Below, piece after piece: positions 7,624-15,838 of a DNA stretch of 64,000 bases (its first letter is position 1; each line of letters starts with the position of its first letter). The notes under the pieces were generated by a model. That model searched no databases. It was not told the origin of the DNA and saw nothing but the letters and a program-made list of their open reading frames with translations. The stretch covers positions 3,523,001 through 3,587,000 of the forward strand of contig NZ_CP163439.1 in the NCBI RefSeq assembly GCF_041052385.1, in the 5' to 3' direction. The DNA is from Streptomyces sp. R28. Its GTDB lineage: Bacteria > Actinomycetota > Actinomycetes > Streptomycetales > Streptomycetaceae. The position numbers were made by a program, and so were the translations under genes.

Positions 7624-8730
7624 ATGGCCGTCCGTATCGCCACCTTCAACACCGAGAACCTCTTCCGCCGCCCGCAGGTCTTCGGAATGACGGACCACAA
7701 GGAGCGGCAGGAAGTCCTGGAGGACTACGCCGAGTTGGTCTCCCTTCTGGAGAAGGAGAGCTACGCGGCCGACAAGGACCGGATCGCCGAGCTCATCAGG
7801 AAGCACGGCATCTACAAGGGCGACAAGGACAGCACACGGCAGTTCGTCGTCAACGAGACCCGCGGCCAGCACACGCTGTTCAACCCCCGGCCCCAGGGGA
7901 ACTCCACCGCCATCGACATCAAGGCGACGGGCCGCGCGGCGTGGACGGGCTGGGTGGAACTCGTCCGCGACAACCTCGACTGGGCCGCCGTGCACAACAC
8001 CGGCCGGGTCGTCGCCGAGGTCGACGCCGACGTCCTGCTCACCGTGGAGGTCGAGGACCGGCTCACCCTGGAGCGCTTCAACACCCAGGTCCTGGGCAAG
8101 GCGCTGGGCAGGCGGCCGTACCCCTACAGCATGCTGATCGACGGGAACGACCCCCGCGGCATCGACATCGGTATCCTCAGCCGCCATCCGATCACGACCG
8201 TCCGGTCCCACGTCTTCGACACCAACCCGGCACGCGCCGACAGGCGCCTGTTCAGCCGTGACTGCCCGGAGTTCGAGATCGAGTTGGACGACACGCCGCT
8301 CGTGGTCCTCGGCAACCACCTGAAGAGCAAGGCCGACGACAACCCGGACCTGCGCCTCGCCCAGGCGAAGCGCGTCGCGGAGATCTACCGGGCCGCGCAG
8401 GAACGCACCCCGCACGTCGTCGTCGCCGGGGACCTCAACGACAACCCCGACAGTGAAGCCGTCGCGGTACTGCGGGACACCGACCTGCGCGACGTGATGG
8501 ACCACCCCGCCTATCACGGAAAGCTCTCCGGCACGCACGGGACGTGCAAGAACGAGGGGGACAAGATCGACTACGTCATGCTGCCGCCCCCGATGTGGCC
8601 GAAAGTACAGCAGGTCGGCCTCGAAACCCGCGGAATCTCCGCGAAGGGCATCGACCACTTCGACACGGTGAAGACCAGGGCCGACGCAGCCTCCGACCAC
8701 GCGGCCCTCTACACAGACCTGGACCTCTAA
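7624..8730 (+). CDS. Endonuclease/exonuclease/phosphatase (EEP) family protein
   Basis: A 368-residue metal-dependent phosphoesterase of the DNase I-like fold. Motifs in order: RIATFNTENLF (Asn metal ligand, residue ~9), VEVED (Glu), GIDIGILSRHP, VVLGNHLKSK (catalytic His), VVAGDLNDNPDS (Asp/Asn) and the final SDHAAL (catalytic Asp-His). There is no signal peptide, so it is likely cytoplasmic. Whether it acts on nucleic acid or on a small phosphodiester is not decided by sequence. The ATG at 7624 follows AGGAGGCG with ideal spacing. Confidence 0.88.
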   Translation: MAVRIATFNTENLFRRPQVFGMTDHKERQEVLEDYAELVSLLEKESYAADKDRIAELIRKHGIYKGDKDSTRQFVVNETRGQHTLFNPRPQGNSTAIDIKATGRAAWTGWVELVRDNLDWAAVHNTGRVVAEVDADVLLTVEVEDRLTLERFNTQVLGKALGRRPYPYSMLIDGNDPRGIDIGILSRHPITTVRSHVFDTNPARADRRLFSRDCPEFEIELDDTPLVVLGNHLKSKADDNPDLRLAQAKRVAEIYRAAQERTPHVVVAGDLNDNPDSEAVAVLRDTDLRDVMDHPAYHGKLSGTHGTCKNEGDKIDYVMLPPPMWPKVQQVGLETRGISAKGIDHFDTVKTRADAASDHAALYTDLDL

Positions 8731-8737
8731 AACGCAG

Positions 8738-8770
8738 GTTCCCCGCCACCCCCTCAGGGGCGCGGGGAAC
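8738..8770. terminator. Hairpin downstream of the EEP gene
   Basis: GTTCCCCGC (8738-8746) pairs perfectly with GCGGGGAAC (8762-8770), with an inner CCCC/GGGG stem. It is followed by TGCGCGA, giving the GGGGAACTGCGCGA string that recurs between genes across Streptomyces genomes. It probably ends the EEP transcript and also protects the convergent glyS message. Confidence 0.6.
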
Positions 8771-8849
8771 TGCGCGAAAAGCCACGGACAACGCGCACCC
8801 GGCAGCTCACACAAGCCAGGCAGACGCTGCCCGCCGGGCCGTCACTCAA

Positions 8850-10232
8850 TTAGCAGCCGACCAGACGCCCGGCCAGGTAGCCCTCGATCTGGTCCAGCGA
8901 CACCCGCTCCTGCTTCATGGAGTCCCGCTCACGAACCGTCACCGCGTTGTCCTCAAGCGTGTCGAAGTCGACCGTCACGCAGTACGGCGTACCGATCTCG
9001 TCCTGGCGGCGGTAACGGCGACCGATCGCGCCCGCGTCGTCGAACTCGATGTTCCAGTTCTGCCGCAGCGCCTGCGCGAGGCCCTTGGCCTTCGGGGACA
9101 GCTCGGGGTTCCTCGAAAGGGGAAGCACCGCGACCTTCACCGGAGCCAGGCGGTGGTCGAGGCGCAGCACCGTGCGCTTCTCCATCTTGCCCTTGGCGTT
9201 CGGCGCCTCGTCCTCGACGTAGGCGTCGAGCAGGAACGCCAGCATCGCGCGGCCGACACCGGCCGCCGGCTCGATGACGTACGGCGTCCAGCGCTCGCCG
9301 GCCTCCTGGTCGAAGTAGGAGAGGTCCTGGCCGGAGGCCTTGGAGTGCGCGCCGAGGTCGTAGTCGGTGCGGTTGGCGACACCCTCCAGCTCGCCCCACT
9401 CGTTGCCGCCGAACTGGAAGCGGTACTCGATGTCAGCGGTGCGCTTGGAGTAGTGGGAGAGCTTCTCCTTGGGGTGCTCGTACCACCGCATGTTCTCCTC
9501 GCGCAGGCCCAGGCCGGTGTACCAGTTCCAGCGCTGCTCCATCCAGTACTCCTGCCACGTCTCGTCCTCGCCCGGCTTGACGAAGAACTCCATCTCCATC
9601 TGCTCGAACTCGCGGGTGCGGAAGATGAAGTTGCCGGGCGTGATCTCGTTGCGGAAGGACTTGCCCATCTGCGCGATGCCGAACGGCGGCTTGCGACGCG
9701 AAGTCGTCTGCACCTGGGCGAAGTTGGTGAAGATTCCCTGAGCGGTCTCGGGGCGCAGGTAAGCGATCGAGCCGGAGTCCTGGGTCGGGCCGAGGTGCGT
9801 CGACAGCAGACCCGAGAACTGCTTGGGCTCGGTGAACTGGCCCTTGTTGCCGCAGTTCGGGCAGTTCACATCCGCGAGGCCGTTCTCCGGGAGGTGGCCC
9901 TTCTTCGCCTCGTAGGCCTCCTCCAAGTGGTCGGCGCGGAACCGCTTGTGGCAGGAGGTGCACTCGGTCAACGGGTCCGTGAAGGTGGCGACGTGGCCGG
10001 AGGCGACCCAGACCTCGGGGGCCAGGATCACGGACGAGTCGATACCGACCACGTCCTCGCGCGACGTCACCATGTAACGCCACCACTGGCGCTTCAGGTT
10101 CTCCTTGAGCTCGACACCCAGCGGTCCGTAGTCCCAGGCGGCGCGCTGGCCGCCGTAGATCTCACTGCAGGGGAATACGAAGCCACGGCGCTTGCTCAGG
10201 CTGACGATGGTGTCGATCTTGTCGGCGGCCAC
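8850..10232 (-). CDS. glyS: Glycyl-tRNA synthetase (alpha2 type)
   Basis: A 460-residue class II aminoacyl-tRNA synthetase that charges tRNA-Gly in the cytoplasm. It opens [20 protein letters not shown], followed by [15 protein letters not shown], typical of the dimeric bacterial/eukaryotic-type GlyRS. Motif 2 is seen in [20 protein letters not shown] (TREF loop) and motif 3 in [15 protein letters not shown] zinc-ribbon-like insertion is visible as CTSCHKRF ... CPNCGNKG near residues 90-135. The C-terminal anticodon-binding domain ends in LAGRLVGC. The gene is single and divergent from the zinc-uptake operon. Confidence 0.97.
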   Translation of the reverse strand: MAADKIDTIVSLSKRRGFVFPCSEIYGGQRAAWDYGPLGVELKENLKRQWWRYMVTSREDVVGIDSSVILAPEVWVASGHVATFTDPLTECTSCHKRFRADHLEEAYEAKKGHLPENGLADVNCPNCGNKGQFTEPKQFSGLLSTHLGPTQDSGSIAYLRPETAQGIFTNFAQVQTTSRRKPPFGIAQMGKSFRNEITPGNFIFRTREFEQMEMEFFVKPGEDETWQEYWMEQRWNWYTGLGLREENMRWYEHPKEKLSHYSKRTADIEYRFQFGGNEWGELEGVANRTDYDLGAHSKASGQDLSYFDQEAGERWTPYVIEPAAGVGRAMLAFLLDAYVEDEAPNAKGKMEKRTVLRLDHRLAPVKVAVLPLSRNPELSPKAKGLAQALRQNWNIEFDDAGAIGRRYRRQDEIGTPYCVTVDFDTLEDNAVTVRERDSMKQERVSLDQIEGYLAGRLVGC

Positions 10233-10357
10233 GGTGCTCTCTTCATTACGACGACGGGCGACGAAGCGAGGCGCTTCACAGCGAATGCTTCAGGGTACCG
10301 GCGGGTCCTCCCCCTCAACCAAATCGGTAGCGCTCTGTGGACGGCCGCTCACGCTTG

Positions 10358-10395
10358 TTGACAATGGTTTCCACTTTTGCTGAAAATGACTGTCA
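10358..10395 (+). promoter_or_regulatory. znuA promoter with overlapping Zur box
   Basis: TTGACA (10358-10363) is a consensus -35 element; 17 bp downstream TGAAAA (10381-10386) sits at the -10 position. TGAAAATGACTGTCA (10381-10395) is a 7-1-7 imperfect palindrome matching actinobacterial Zur boxes, and TGACAATGGTTTCCA (10359-10373) is a weaker second candidate. The predicted start of transcription coincides with the ATG at 10395, so the message would be leaderless and Zur would block RNA polymerase directly. Confidence 0.65.
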
Positions 10396-11357
10396 TGAAC
10401 GTACGACGACACCACATATCCGGGGTTGCCCTCGCGGCCGTGACCGCCCTCGGTCTCGGCACTCTCTCCGCCTGCTCCACGGACAGCGCGGCAGCGGGCA
10501 ACACGGACAAGTTCGACGTCGTCGCGTCGTTCTACCCGATGGCCTTCCTCGCCGAGCAGATAGGCGGCGGCCATGTGAACGTCACCACCCTGACCGAGCC
10601 CGGCCAGGAGCCGCACGACCTGGAGATCAGCACCCAGCAGCGGGCGCAGCTCGAGGAGTCCGACGCGGCGCTCTACCTCAAGGGTCTCCAGCCCTCCGTC
10701 GACGAGGCCATCGCGCAGTCGGGCCTCAAGACGAAGATCGACGCGGCCGGCCTGACCTCCCTGGAGGAGCACGGCAACGAGGTCGGCGGCCACGCGGCCG
10801 AGCACGACGACGAGCACGGCCACGAGGAAGAGGGCGGCAAGGACCCCCACATCTGGCTCGACCCGGTGAAGTACGCCGAGGTCGCCGAGGGGGTCGGCAA
10901 GGCCTTCGAGAAGGCCGACCCGGACCACGCGGCCGACTACAAGAAGAACACCGCGGCCCTGGTGAAGAAGCTCGGCGACCTGAACACGCAGTACGAGACC
11001 GGCCTGAAGGACACCAAGTCCAAGGTCTTCATCACCACGCACGCCGCCTTCGGCTACCTCGCCGAGCGCTACGGACTGACCGAGGAGGCCATCAGCGGCC
11101 TCGACCCCGAGTCCGAGCCCAGCGCCGCGCGCGTCAGGGAACTTGAGAAGATGGCCAAGGCCGACGGCGTCACCACCGTCTTCTACGAGACGCTCGTCAG
11201 CGACAAGACCGCGAAGACCATCGCCAAGGACGCGACCCTCGACACCGACGTCCTCGACCCGCTCGAGGGCATCACGGACAAGTCCAAGGGCGACGACTAC
11301 TTCCAGGTCATGGAGTCCAACCTCAAGGCGCTGCAGTCCGCCCTGGGAGCCAAGTGA
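10395..11357 (+). CDS. znuA: Zinc ABC transporter substrate-binding lipoprotein ZnuA
   Basis: A 320-residue cluster-9 metal-binding protein. The N-terminal signal ends in the lipobox LSAC, so the mature protein is anchored outside the membrane by a lipidated Cys. It has the His-rich acidic loop HAAEHDDEHGHEEEGGKDPH (residues ~135-155) typical of zinc-specific members, and the conserved metal-site histidines in EPHDLE, DPHIWLDP and THAAFGYL. Two ATGs lie close together; 10395 was chosen because it leaves the shortest positively charged signal start and fits the promoter. The operon continues with the ATPase and permease genes. Confidence 0.93.
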   Translation: MNVRRHHISGVALAAVTALGLGTLSACSTDSAAAGNTDKFDVVASFYPMAFLAEQIGGGHVNVTTLTEPGQEPHDLEISTQQRAQLEESDAALYLKGLQPSVDEAIAQSGLKTKIDAAGLTSLEEHGNEVGGHAAEHDDEHGHEEEGGKDPHIWLDPVKYAEVAEGVGKAFEKADPDHAADYKKNTAALVKKLGDLNTQYETGLKDTKSKVFITTHAAFGYLAERYGLTEEAISGLDPESEPSAARVRELEKMAKADGVTTVFYETLVSDKTAKTIAKDATLDTDVLDPLEGITDKSKGDDYFQVMESNLKALQSALGAK

Positions 11358-11374
11358 TCGTTACGGAGGACCTC

Positions 11375-12142
11375 GTGAGCGAGCCCGTCATTTCGCTGCG
11401 CGGTGTACACGCCGAGCTGGGCTCGCGCCCGGTCCTGCGCGGCATCGACCTCACCGTGCACCGCGGTGAGGTCGTCGCGCTGCTCGGCGCCAACGGCTCC
11501 GGCAAGTCGACCGCCGTGCGCAGCATCATCGGCCAGGTGCCGGTCGCCGCCGGCGAGATCGAGCTGTTCGGCACCGCGCGGGCACGGTTCCGCGACTGGG
11601 CGCGGGTGGGGTACGTCCCGCAGCGCACGACCGCCGCGGGCGGCGTCCCGGCCACGATCACCGAGATCGTCTCCTCGGGCCGCCTGTCCCGCACCCGCTT
11701 CGGGGTCCTGCGCAAGGCCGACCACGCCGCCGTACGGCGCGCCCTGGAGCTGGTCGGGATGGCCGACCGCGCCAAGGACTCCGTGAACGCCCTCTCCGGC
11801 GGCCAGCACCAGCGCGTGCTGATCGCCCGCGCCCTGGCCTCCGAACCCGAACTGCTGATCATGGACGAGCCGATGGCGGGCGTCGACCTGGCCAGCCAGG
11901 AGGTCCTGGCCCGCACGCTCAGGGAACAGGTCGCGGCCGGTACGACCGTCCTGCTCGTCCTGCACGAACTCGGCCCCCTGGAGCCCCTGATCGACCGGGC
12001 GGTCGTCCTGCGCGACGGCTGTGTCCTGCACGACGGCCCGCCCCCGAAGGCGGTGGGCCAGCACGCGCTGCCCGGCCACGACCACGTCCACCCGCACGCG
12101 GCTCACGACGCCGAACCCCTCCGGACGGGACTGCTGAGCTGA
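11375..12142 (+). CDS. znuC: Zinc ABC transporter ATPase ZnuC
   Basis: A 255-residue ABC ATPase. Walker A is GANGSGKST (near residue 40), the signature motif is LSGGQHQR, Walker B is ELLIMDEP, and the switch His is in LLVLHELG. The tail is His-rich (GHDHVHPHAAHD), as common in zinc or manganese transporters. GTG at 11375 has GGAGGA 4 bp upstream; an earlier GTG at 11354 overlaps the znuA stop and is less likely. It energises zinc import with ZnuA and ZnuB at the cytoplasmic membrane. Confidence 0.92.
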   Translation: MSEPVISLRGVHAELGSRPVLRGIDLTVHRGEVVALLGANGSGKSTAVRSIIGQVPVAAGEIELFGTARARFRDWARVGYVPQRTTAAGGVPATITEIVSSGRLSRTRFGVLRKADHAAVRRALELVGMADRAKDSVNALSGGQHQRVLIARALASEPELLIMDEPMAGVDLASQEVLARTLREQVAAGTTVLLVLHELGPLEPLIDRAVVLRDGCVLHDGPPPKAVGQHALPGHDHVHPHAAHDAEPLRTGLLS

Positions 12143-13044
12143 TGGAGATCCTGAACTACGCCTTCATGCAGCGGGCCCTGCTCGCCGCCGTCCTGGTCGG
12201 CATCACGGCCCCCGCGATCGGCATCTACCTCGTCCAGCGCCGTCAGGCCCTGATGGGCGACGGAATCGGCCATGTCGCGATGACCGGCGTCGGCCTCGGC
12301 TTCCTGCTGTCCTGGTCCCCGGTGTGGATGGCGACGATCGTCTCGATCGTCGGCGCGGTGCTGATGGAGCTGATCCGCTGGTACGGCAGGACGCGCGGCG
12401 ACATCGCCCTCGCGATGCTGTTCTACGGCGGTATGGCCGGCGGCGTGATGTTCATCAACCTCGCGCCGACAGGCTCGAACGCGAACCTGACGTCATACCT
12501 CTTCGGCTCGCTGTCGACCGTGAGCGAGTCGGACGTGACGGCGATCTGTGTGCTCGCGGCCTTCGTGGTACTGGTCACGCTCGGCCTGCGCCGCCAGCTG
12601 TTCGCGGTGAGCCAGGACGAGGAGTTCGCCCGGGTGACCGGGCTGCCGGTGCGCGCCCTGAACCTGCTGACCGCGGTCACGGCGGCGGTGACGGTGACGG
12701 TCGCGATGCGTGTGGTCGGCCTGCTCCTGGTCAGCGCGCTGATGGTGGTGCCGGTGGCGGCGGCCCAGCAGCTGAGCCGCAGCTTCGCGGCGACGTTCGC
12801 GATCGCCGTCGCCATCGGCGTCACGGTGACGATCGGCGGCACCGTGACCTCGTACTACCAGGACGTGCCGCCCGGCGCGACGATCGTGCTGCTGACCATC
12901 GGCGCGTTCATCGCACTGACGGCACTGGCGGCCCCGCTGGCCCGCCGCAGGTCCCGCGCCCTGGCCGCGGCGCAACCCTCCGGCGACCCTGCGGAGTGCG
13001 CGATTCCGGCCAGTCGGGGGACCGACGGCAAAGTAGGCGTCTGA
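12142..13044 (+). CDS. znuB: Zinc ABC transporter permease ZnuB
   Basis: A 300-residue ABC-3 family permease with about eight or nine hydrophobic helices. It opens MEILNYAFMQRALLAAVLVG and contains QRRQALMGDGIGHVAMTGVGLG, the conserved first cytoplasmic loop region of this family, and VGLLLVSALMVVPVAAAQ, the coupling-helix region. Its ATG overlaps the znuC stop (TGATG), so the pair is translationally coupled. The C-terminal 40 residues are hydrophilic. It forms the membrane channel for zinc. Confidence 0.93.
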   Translation: MEILNYAFMQRALLAAVLVGITAPAIGIYLVQRRQALMGDGIGHVAMTGVGLGFLLSWSPVWMATIVSIVGAVLMELIRWYGRTRGDIALAMLFYGGMAGGVMFINLAPTGSNANLTSYLFGSLSTVSESDVTAICVLAAFVVLVTLGLRRQLFAVSQDEEFARVTGLPVRALNLLTAVTAAVTVTVAMRVVGLLLVSALMVVPVAAAQQLSRSFAATFAIAVAIGVTVTIGGTVTSYYQDVPPGATIVLLTIGAFIALTALAAPLARRRSRALAAAQPSGDPAECAIPASRGTDGKVGV

Positions 13045-13105
13045 ACGCCGACAGTGCGGGCTGGCACAATGGCCCGGCAAGGCGCAGACGTGAGGAGGCA
13101 ATCCG

Positions 13106-13522
13106 GTGACGACGGCAGGACCGCCCGTGAAGGGCCGAGCCACTCGGCAGCGGGCCGCCGTGGCGGCGGCCCTTGACGAGGTCGACGAGTTCCGCAGTGC
13201 GCAGGATCTCCACGACATGCTCAAGCACAAGGGCGACTCGGTCGGGCTCACCACGGTCTACCGCACCCTGCAGTCCCTGGCCGACGCGGGCGAGGTCGAT
13301 GTCCTGCGTACGTCCGACGGCGAGTCGGTGTACCGCCGCTGCTCGACCGGCGAACACCACCACCACCTGGTCTGCCGCGTCTGCGGCAAGGCCGTCGAGG
13401 TCGAGGGCCCGGCGGTGGAGAAGTGGGCGGACGCCATCGCGGCCGAGCACGGCTATGTGAACGTGGCGCACACGGTGGAGATCTTCGGCACGTGTGCGGA
13501 GTGCGCGGCGTCACGCGCATGA
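13106..13522 (+). CDS. zur: Zinc uptake regulator Zur (Fur family)
   Basis: A 138-residue Fur-family repressor. The N-terminal winged helix contains SAQDLHDMLKHKGDSVGLTT followed by VYRTLQSL. The metal-binding half has GEHHHHLVCRVCG and CAEC, giving the two CxxC pairs of the structural zinc site and the His-rich regulatory site. GTG at 13106 follows GGAGG. It is 61 bp downstream of znuB and read in the same direction, so it is part of or close to the zinc operon. With bound zinc it should repress znuA at the box at 10381-10395. Confidence 0.95.
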   Translation: MTTAGPPVKGRATRQRAAVAAALDEVDEFRSAQDLHDMLKHKGDSVGLTTVYRTLQSLADAGEVDVLRTSDGESVYRRCSTGEHHHHLVCRVCGKAVEVEGPAVEKWADAIAAEHGYVNVAHTVEIFGTCAECAASRA

Positions 13523-13535
13523 GATGAAGAACGGG

Positions 13536-13566
13536 TTGTCGCTCCGTGATCCTTTGGCCATAGACT
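13536..13566 (+). promoter_or_regulatory. Candidate promoter of the small secreted protein gene
   Basis: TTGTCG (13536-13541) and CATAGA (13559-13564) with a 17-bp spacer resemble a vegetative promoter; transcription would start about 50 bp before the TTG start codon at 13620. It gives the small secreted protein its own promoter independent of zur. Confidence 0.35.
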
Positions 13567-13619
13567 CATGGCGGTTTCTGCACCCCGCAGAGGCTGGAAT
13601 TGACCACAGGGGGCACAAC

Positions 13620-14027
13620 TTGAAATTGGGACGTATGGCTGGAGTGGCCGCAGCGAGCGCCGCGCTCGTGATAGGGGTCGCCAACTCCGCGGTGGCAGCC
13701 GACCACACCATGCACACGGGGGACGCCTGGGGGAACGTGCCTGGCGTCGACTGGAGCGGCACCGGCTTCTTCAACGAGTACGGTGACGTCGTCACGATCA
13801 AGGACAACGACGCCGACAACCGCGGTGTCACGATGAACGTGTACATCGGCAGCCCGAGTGGCAACCCGCGTTACTCGTTCACCGTCGGCGGCGAGGGCAA
13901 CACCGCCACCAAGAAGGCCAGCATGGGCGGCGTGTACGACCTGCCGGAGAACACGAGGATCGGCTTCAAGTTCTGCCGCGCTCCCGACGGCGAGTGCAAG
14001 GACTACACGTTCCTCAACGACAACTGA
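13620..14027 (+). CDS. Small secreted hypothetical protein
   Basis: About 135 residues if translation starts at TTG 13620, which gives MKLGRMAGVAAASAALVIG, a good Sec signal peptide cleaved near VAADH; a start at ATG 13635 would remove the positively charged N-region. CAGGGGG lies about 8 bp before the TTG. The mature domain (~105 residues) contains HTGDAWGNVPGVDWSGTGFF and a pair of cysteines (FCRAPDGECKD) likely to form a disulfide, and looks all-beta. The family is not recognised. A strong terminator follows. Confidence 0.7.
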   Translation: MKLGRMAGVAAASAALVIGVANSAVAADHTMHTGDAWGNVPGVDWSGTGFFNEYGDVVTIKDNDADNRGVTMNVYIGSPSGNPRYSFTVGGEGNTATKKASMGGVYDLPENTRIGFKFCRAPDGECKDYTFLNDN

Positions 14028-14048
14028 TGTCGGTCTGAGCAGAACCGC

Positions 14049-14086
14049 GAACGGCCCCGCTCCACTTCGGTGGAGCGGGCCCGTTC
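14049..14086. terminator. Convergent bidirectional terminator
   Basis: A 17-bp stem with a single mismatch (GAACGGCCCCGCTCCAC at 14049-14065 against 14070-14086) closed by a TTCG tetraloop. It lies between the converging small secreted protein gene and uppS and should terminate both. Confidence 0.8.
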
Positions 14087-14102
14087 CCGTGCGTCCAGGA
14101 GG

Positions 14103-14942
14103 TCAGCTCTCCTCGGAGCGGCCTTCCATGGCCAGCAGCTCCTCGTTCGGGATCGCCCCGCCGAACCGCCGGTCGCGGGAGGCGAACTCCAGGCACGCCC
14201 GCCACAGGTCACGGCGGTCGAAGTCCGGCCACAGCACGTCCTGGAAGACCATCTCGGCGTAAGCACTCTGCCAGAGAAGGTAGTTGGAGGTGCGCTGCTC
14301 GCCGCTCGGCCGCAGGAAGAGATCCACGTCCGGCATGTCCGGGTAGTACATGTACTTGGCGAAGGTCTTCTCGTTGACCTTCGACGGGTCCAGCCGCCCG
14401 GCCTTCACGTCCGCGGCGAGGGCCTTCGCGGCATCGGCGATCTCGGCCCGCCCGCCGTAGTTCATGCAGAAGTACAGCGTCAGCTTGTCGTTGCCCTTGG
14501 TCTGCTCCTGGGCGATCTGGAGCTCCTTGGCGACCGACTTCCACAGCTTGGGCATCCGGCCGACCCACCGCACCCGGATCCCCAGCTCGTCGAGCTGGTC
14601 CCGGGTCTTGCGGATGAAGTCCCGGTTGAAGTTCATCAGGAAGCGCACCTCGTCCGGCGACCGCTTCCAGTTCTCGGTGGAGAAGGCGTACAGGGAGATC
14701 GCCCCCACGCCCATCTCGACCGCGCCCTGGAGGACGTCCAGCACGCACTCGGCGCCGACCTTGTGCCCCTCGGTGCGCGGCAGCCCGCGCTCCTTCGCCC
14801 AGCGGCCGTTCCCGTCCATGACGATCGCCACATGGTTGGGCACGAGCTCGCCAGGGAGCTTCGGCGGGCGGGCACCGGACGGGTGCGGCTGCGGCGTCTT
14901 GTACTCGCGGCGCTGGCGCCCCAGGATCCCGCGTACGACCAT
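14103..14942 (-). CDS. uppS: Undecaprenyl diphosphate synthase
   Basis: A 279-residue cis-prenyltransferase that makes the C55 lipid carrier for cell-wall synthesis from FPP and IPP. Conserved regions: HVAIVMDGNGRWA (catalytic Asp, residues ~36-48), SLYAFSTENWKR, and the substrate-binding block DLFLRPSGEQRTSNYLLWQ. The N-terminal ~30 residues (basic, proline-rich) are an extension common in Streptomyces. The start at 14942 is 22 bp after recO, indicating one transcript. Actinobacteria often carry two such synthases, so this could be either the long-chain or a dedicated paralogue. Confidence 0.95.
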   Translation of the reverse strand: MVVRGILGRQRREYKTPQPHPSGARPPKLPGELVPNHVAIVMDGNGRWAKERGLPRTEGHKVGAECVLDVLQGAVEMGVGAISLYAFSTENWKRSPDEVRFLMNFNRDFIRKTRDQLDELGIRVRWVGRMPKLWKSVAKELQIAQEQTKGNDKLTLYFCMNYGGRAEIADAAKALAADVKAGRLDPSKVNEKTFAKYMYYPDMPDVDLFLRPSGEQRTSNYLLWQSAYAEMVFQDVLWPDFDRRDLWRACLEFASRDRRFGGAIPNEELLAMEGRSEES

Positions 14943-14964
14943 GTGCCTCTCGTCTCCCTTGCTT

Positions 14965-15711
14965 CTACTTTTCGACGTACCGAAGTGAGCGCAGCCCGCG
15001 CTCCAGGTGCCAGTGCAGATAGGCGGACACCAACCCGCTGCCCTCCCGGACGTACCGCGGCTCGCAGGCGTCCGCGGTCTCCCAGTCTCCCGTAAGCAGC
15101 GCGGCGAGCAGTTCCAGGGTCTGCGGCGACGGTACGACGCTACCGGGCACCCGGCAGTCGACGCAGACCGAGCCTCCCGAGGCGACCGAGAAGAAGCGGT
15201 TCGGTCCCGGCATCCCGCACTTCGCACAGTCGCTGAAGGTCGGGGCGTAACCGTTGACGGCGAGTGACCGCAGCAGGAAGGCGTCGAGAACGAGGTGCGG
15301 GGCGTGCTCGCCGCGGGAGAGGGTGCGCAGGGCGCCGACGAGGAGCAGATACTGCTGCACGGCCGGCTCACCTTCATGATCGGCGAACCGCTCGGCGGTC
15401 TCCAGCATGGCCGTGCCGGCCGTGTACCGCGCGTAGTCGGTGACGATCCCGCCGCCGTACGGCGCGATGGTCTCGCTCTGCGTGCACAGCGGCAGCCCGC
15501 GCCCGATCAGCTCGCTCCCCCGCGCGAAGAACTGCACGTCGACATGGGAGAAGGGTTCCAACCGCGCCCCGAACTTCGACTTGGTCCGCCGCACACCCCG
15601 GGCCACGGCCCGCACCCGCCCATGCCCACGAGTGAGCAGCGTGATGATCCGGTCCGCCTCGCCGAGTTTCTGGGTCCGCAGCACGATGCCGTCATCCCGG
15701 AACAGACTCAT
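14965..15711 (-). CDS. recO: DNA repair protein RecO
   Basis: A 248-residue recombination mediator of the RecFOR pathway. The N-terminal OB fold begins MSLFRDDGIVLRTQKLGEADRI; the helical C-terminal part carries the zinc finger CAKCG ... CVDC around residues 175-195. The start ATG at 15711 overlaps the stop of a 34-codon upstream ORF (ATGA) that is itself a diverged copy of this gene's own 5' end. It precedes uppS in the same transcription unit. Confidence 0.95.
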   Translation of the reverse strand: MSLFRDDGIVLRTQKLGEADRIITLLTRGHGRVRAVARGVRRTKSKFGARLEPFSHVDVQFFARGSELIGRGLPLCTQSETIAPYGGGIVTDYARYTAGTAMLETAERFADHEGEPAVQQYLLLVGALRTLSRGEHAPHLVLDAFLLRSLAVNGYAPTFSDCAKCGMPGPNRFFSVASGGSVCVDCRVPGSVVPSPQTLELLAALLTGDWETADACEPRYVREGSGLVSAYLHWHLERGLRSLRYVEK

Positions 15712-15812
15712 CGCGCACCCCCGTCGCCCACGGGGCAGCACAGCATGATCCGGTCCGCCTCGCCCATTCTCTGGGTGCGCAGCACGATGCCGTCGTCGCG
15801 GAACAGACTCAT
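15644..15812. repeat. Direct repeat: duplicated 5' end of recO
   Basis: The 68 bp at 15644-15711 (recO codons 1-22) recur at 15745-15812 with 6 mismatches (about 91% identity), offset by 101 bp. The mismatches are substitutions, so the copies have diverged and a simple assembly error is unlikely. Confidence 0.9.
15708..15812 (-). CDS. Leader ORF made from a duplicated recO start
   Basis: A 34-codon frame reading MSLFRDDGIVLRTQRMGEAD, then RIMLCCPVGDGGAR and stop. The first 22 residues match the RecO N-terminus with 2 changes; the rest is unrelated. Its TGA overlaps the recO ATG as ATGA, so ribosomes finishing the leader could re-initiate on recO. It may simply be a scar of tandem duplication, or it may set recO translation. 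A peptide of this size would not fold as an OB domain. Confidence 0.55.
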   Translation of the reverse strand: MSLFRDDGIVLRTQRMGEADRIMLCCPVGDGGAR

Positions 15813-15838
15813 GGGGTCATTCTCTCGTACCCCCGCAG

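Noticed and set aside
8731..8849. Small gene between the EEP hydrolase and glyS
   Set aside because: The sequence is a hairpin followed by a dispersed Streptomyces repeat; no start with a ribosome site.
13523..13619. Possible tRNA or riboswitch between zur and the secreted protein gene
   Set aside because: No cloverleaf or known aptamer core can be formed; only a promoter-like pair and a ribosome site are seen.
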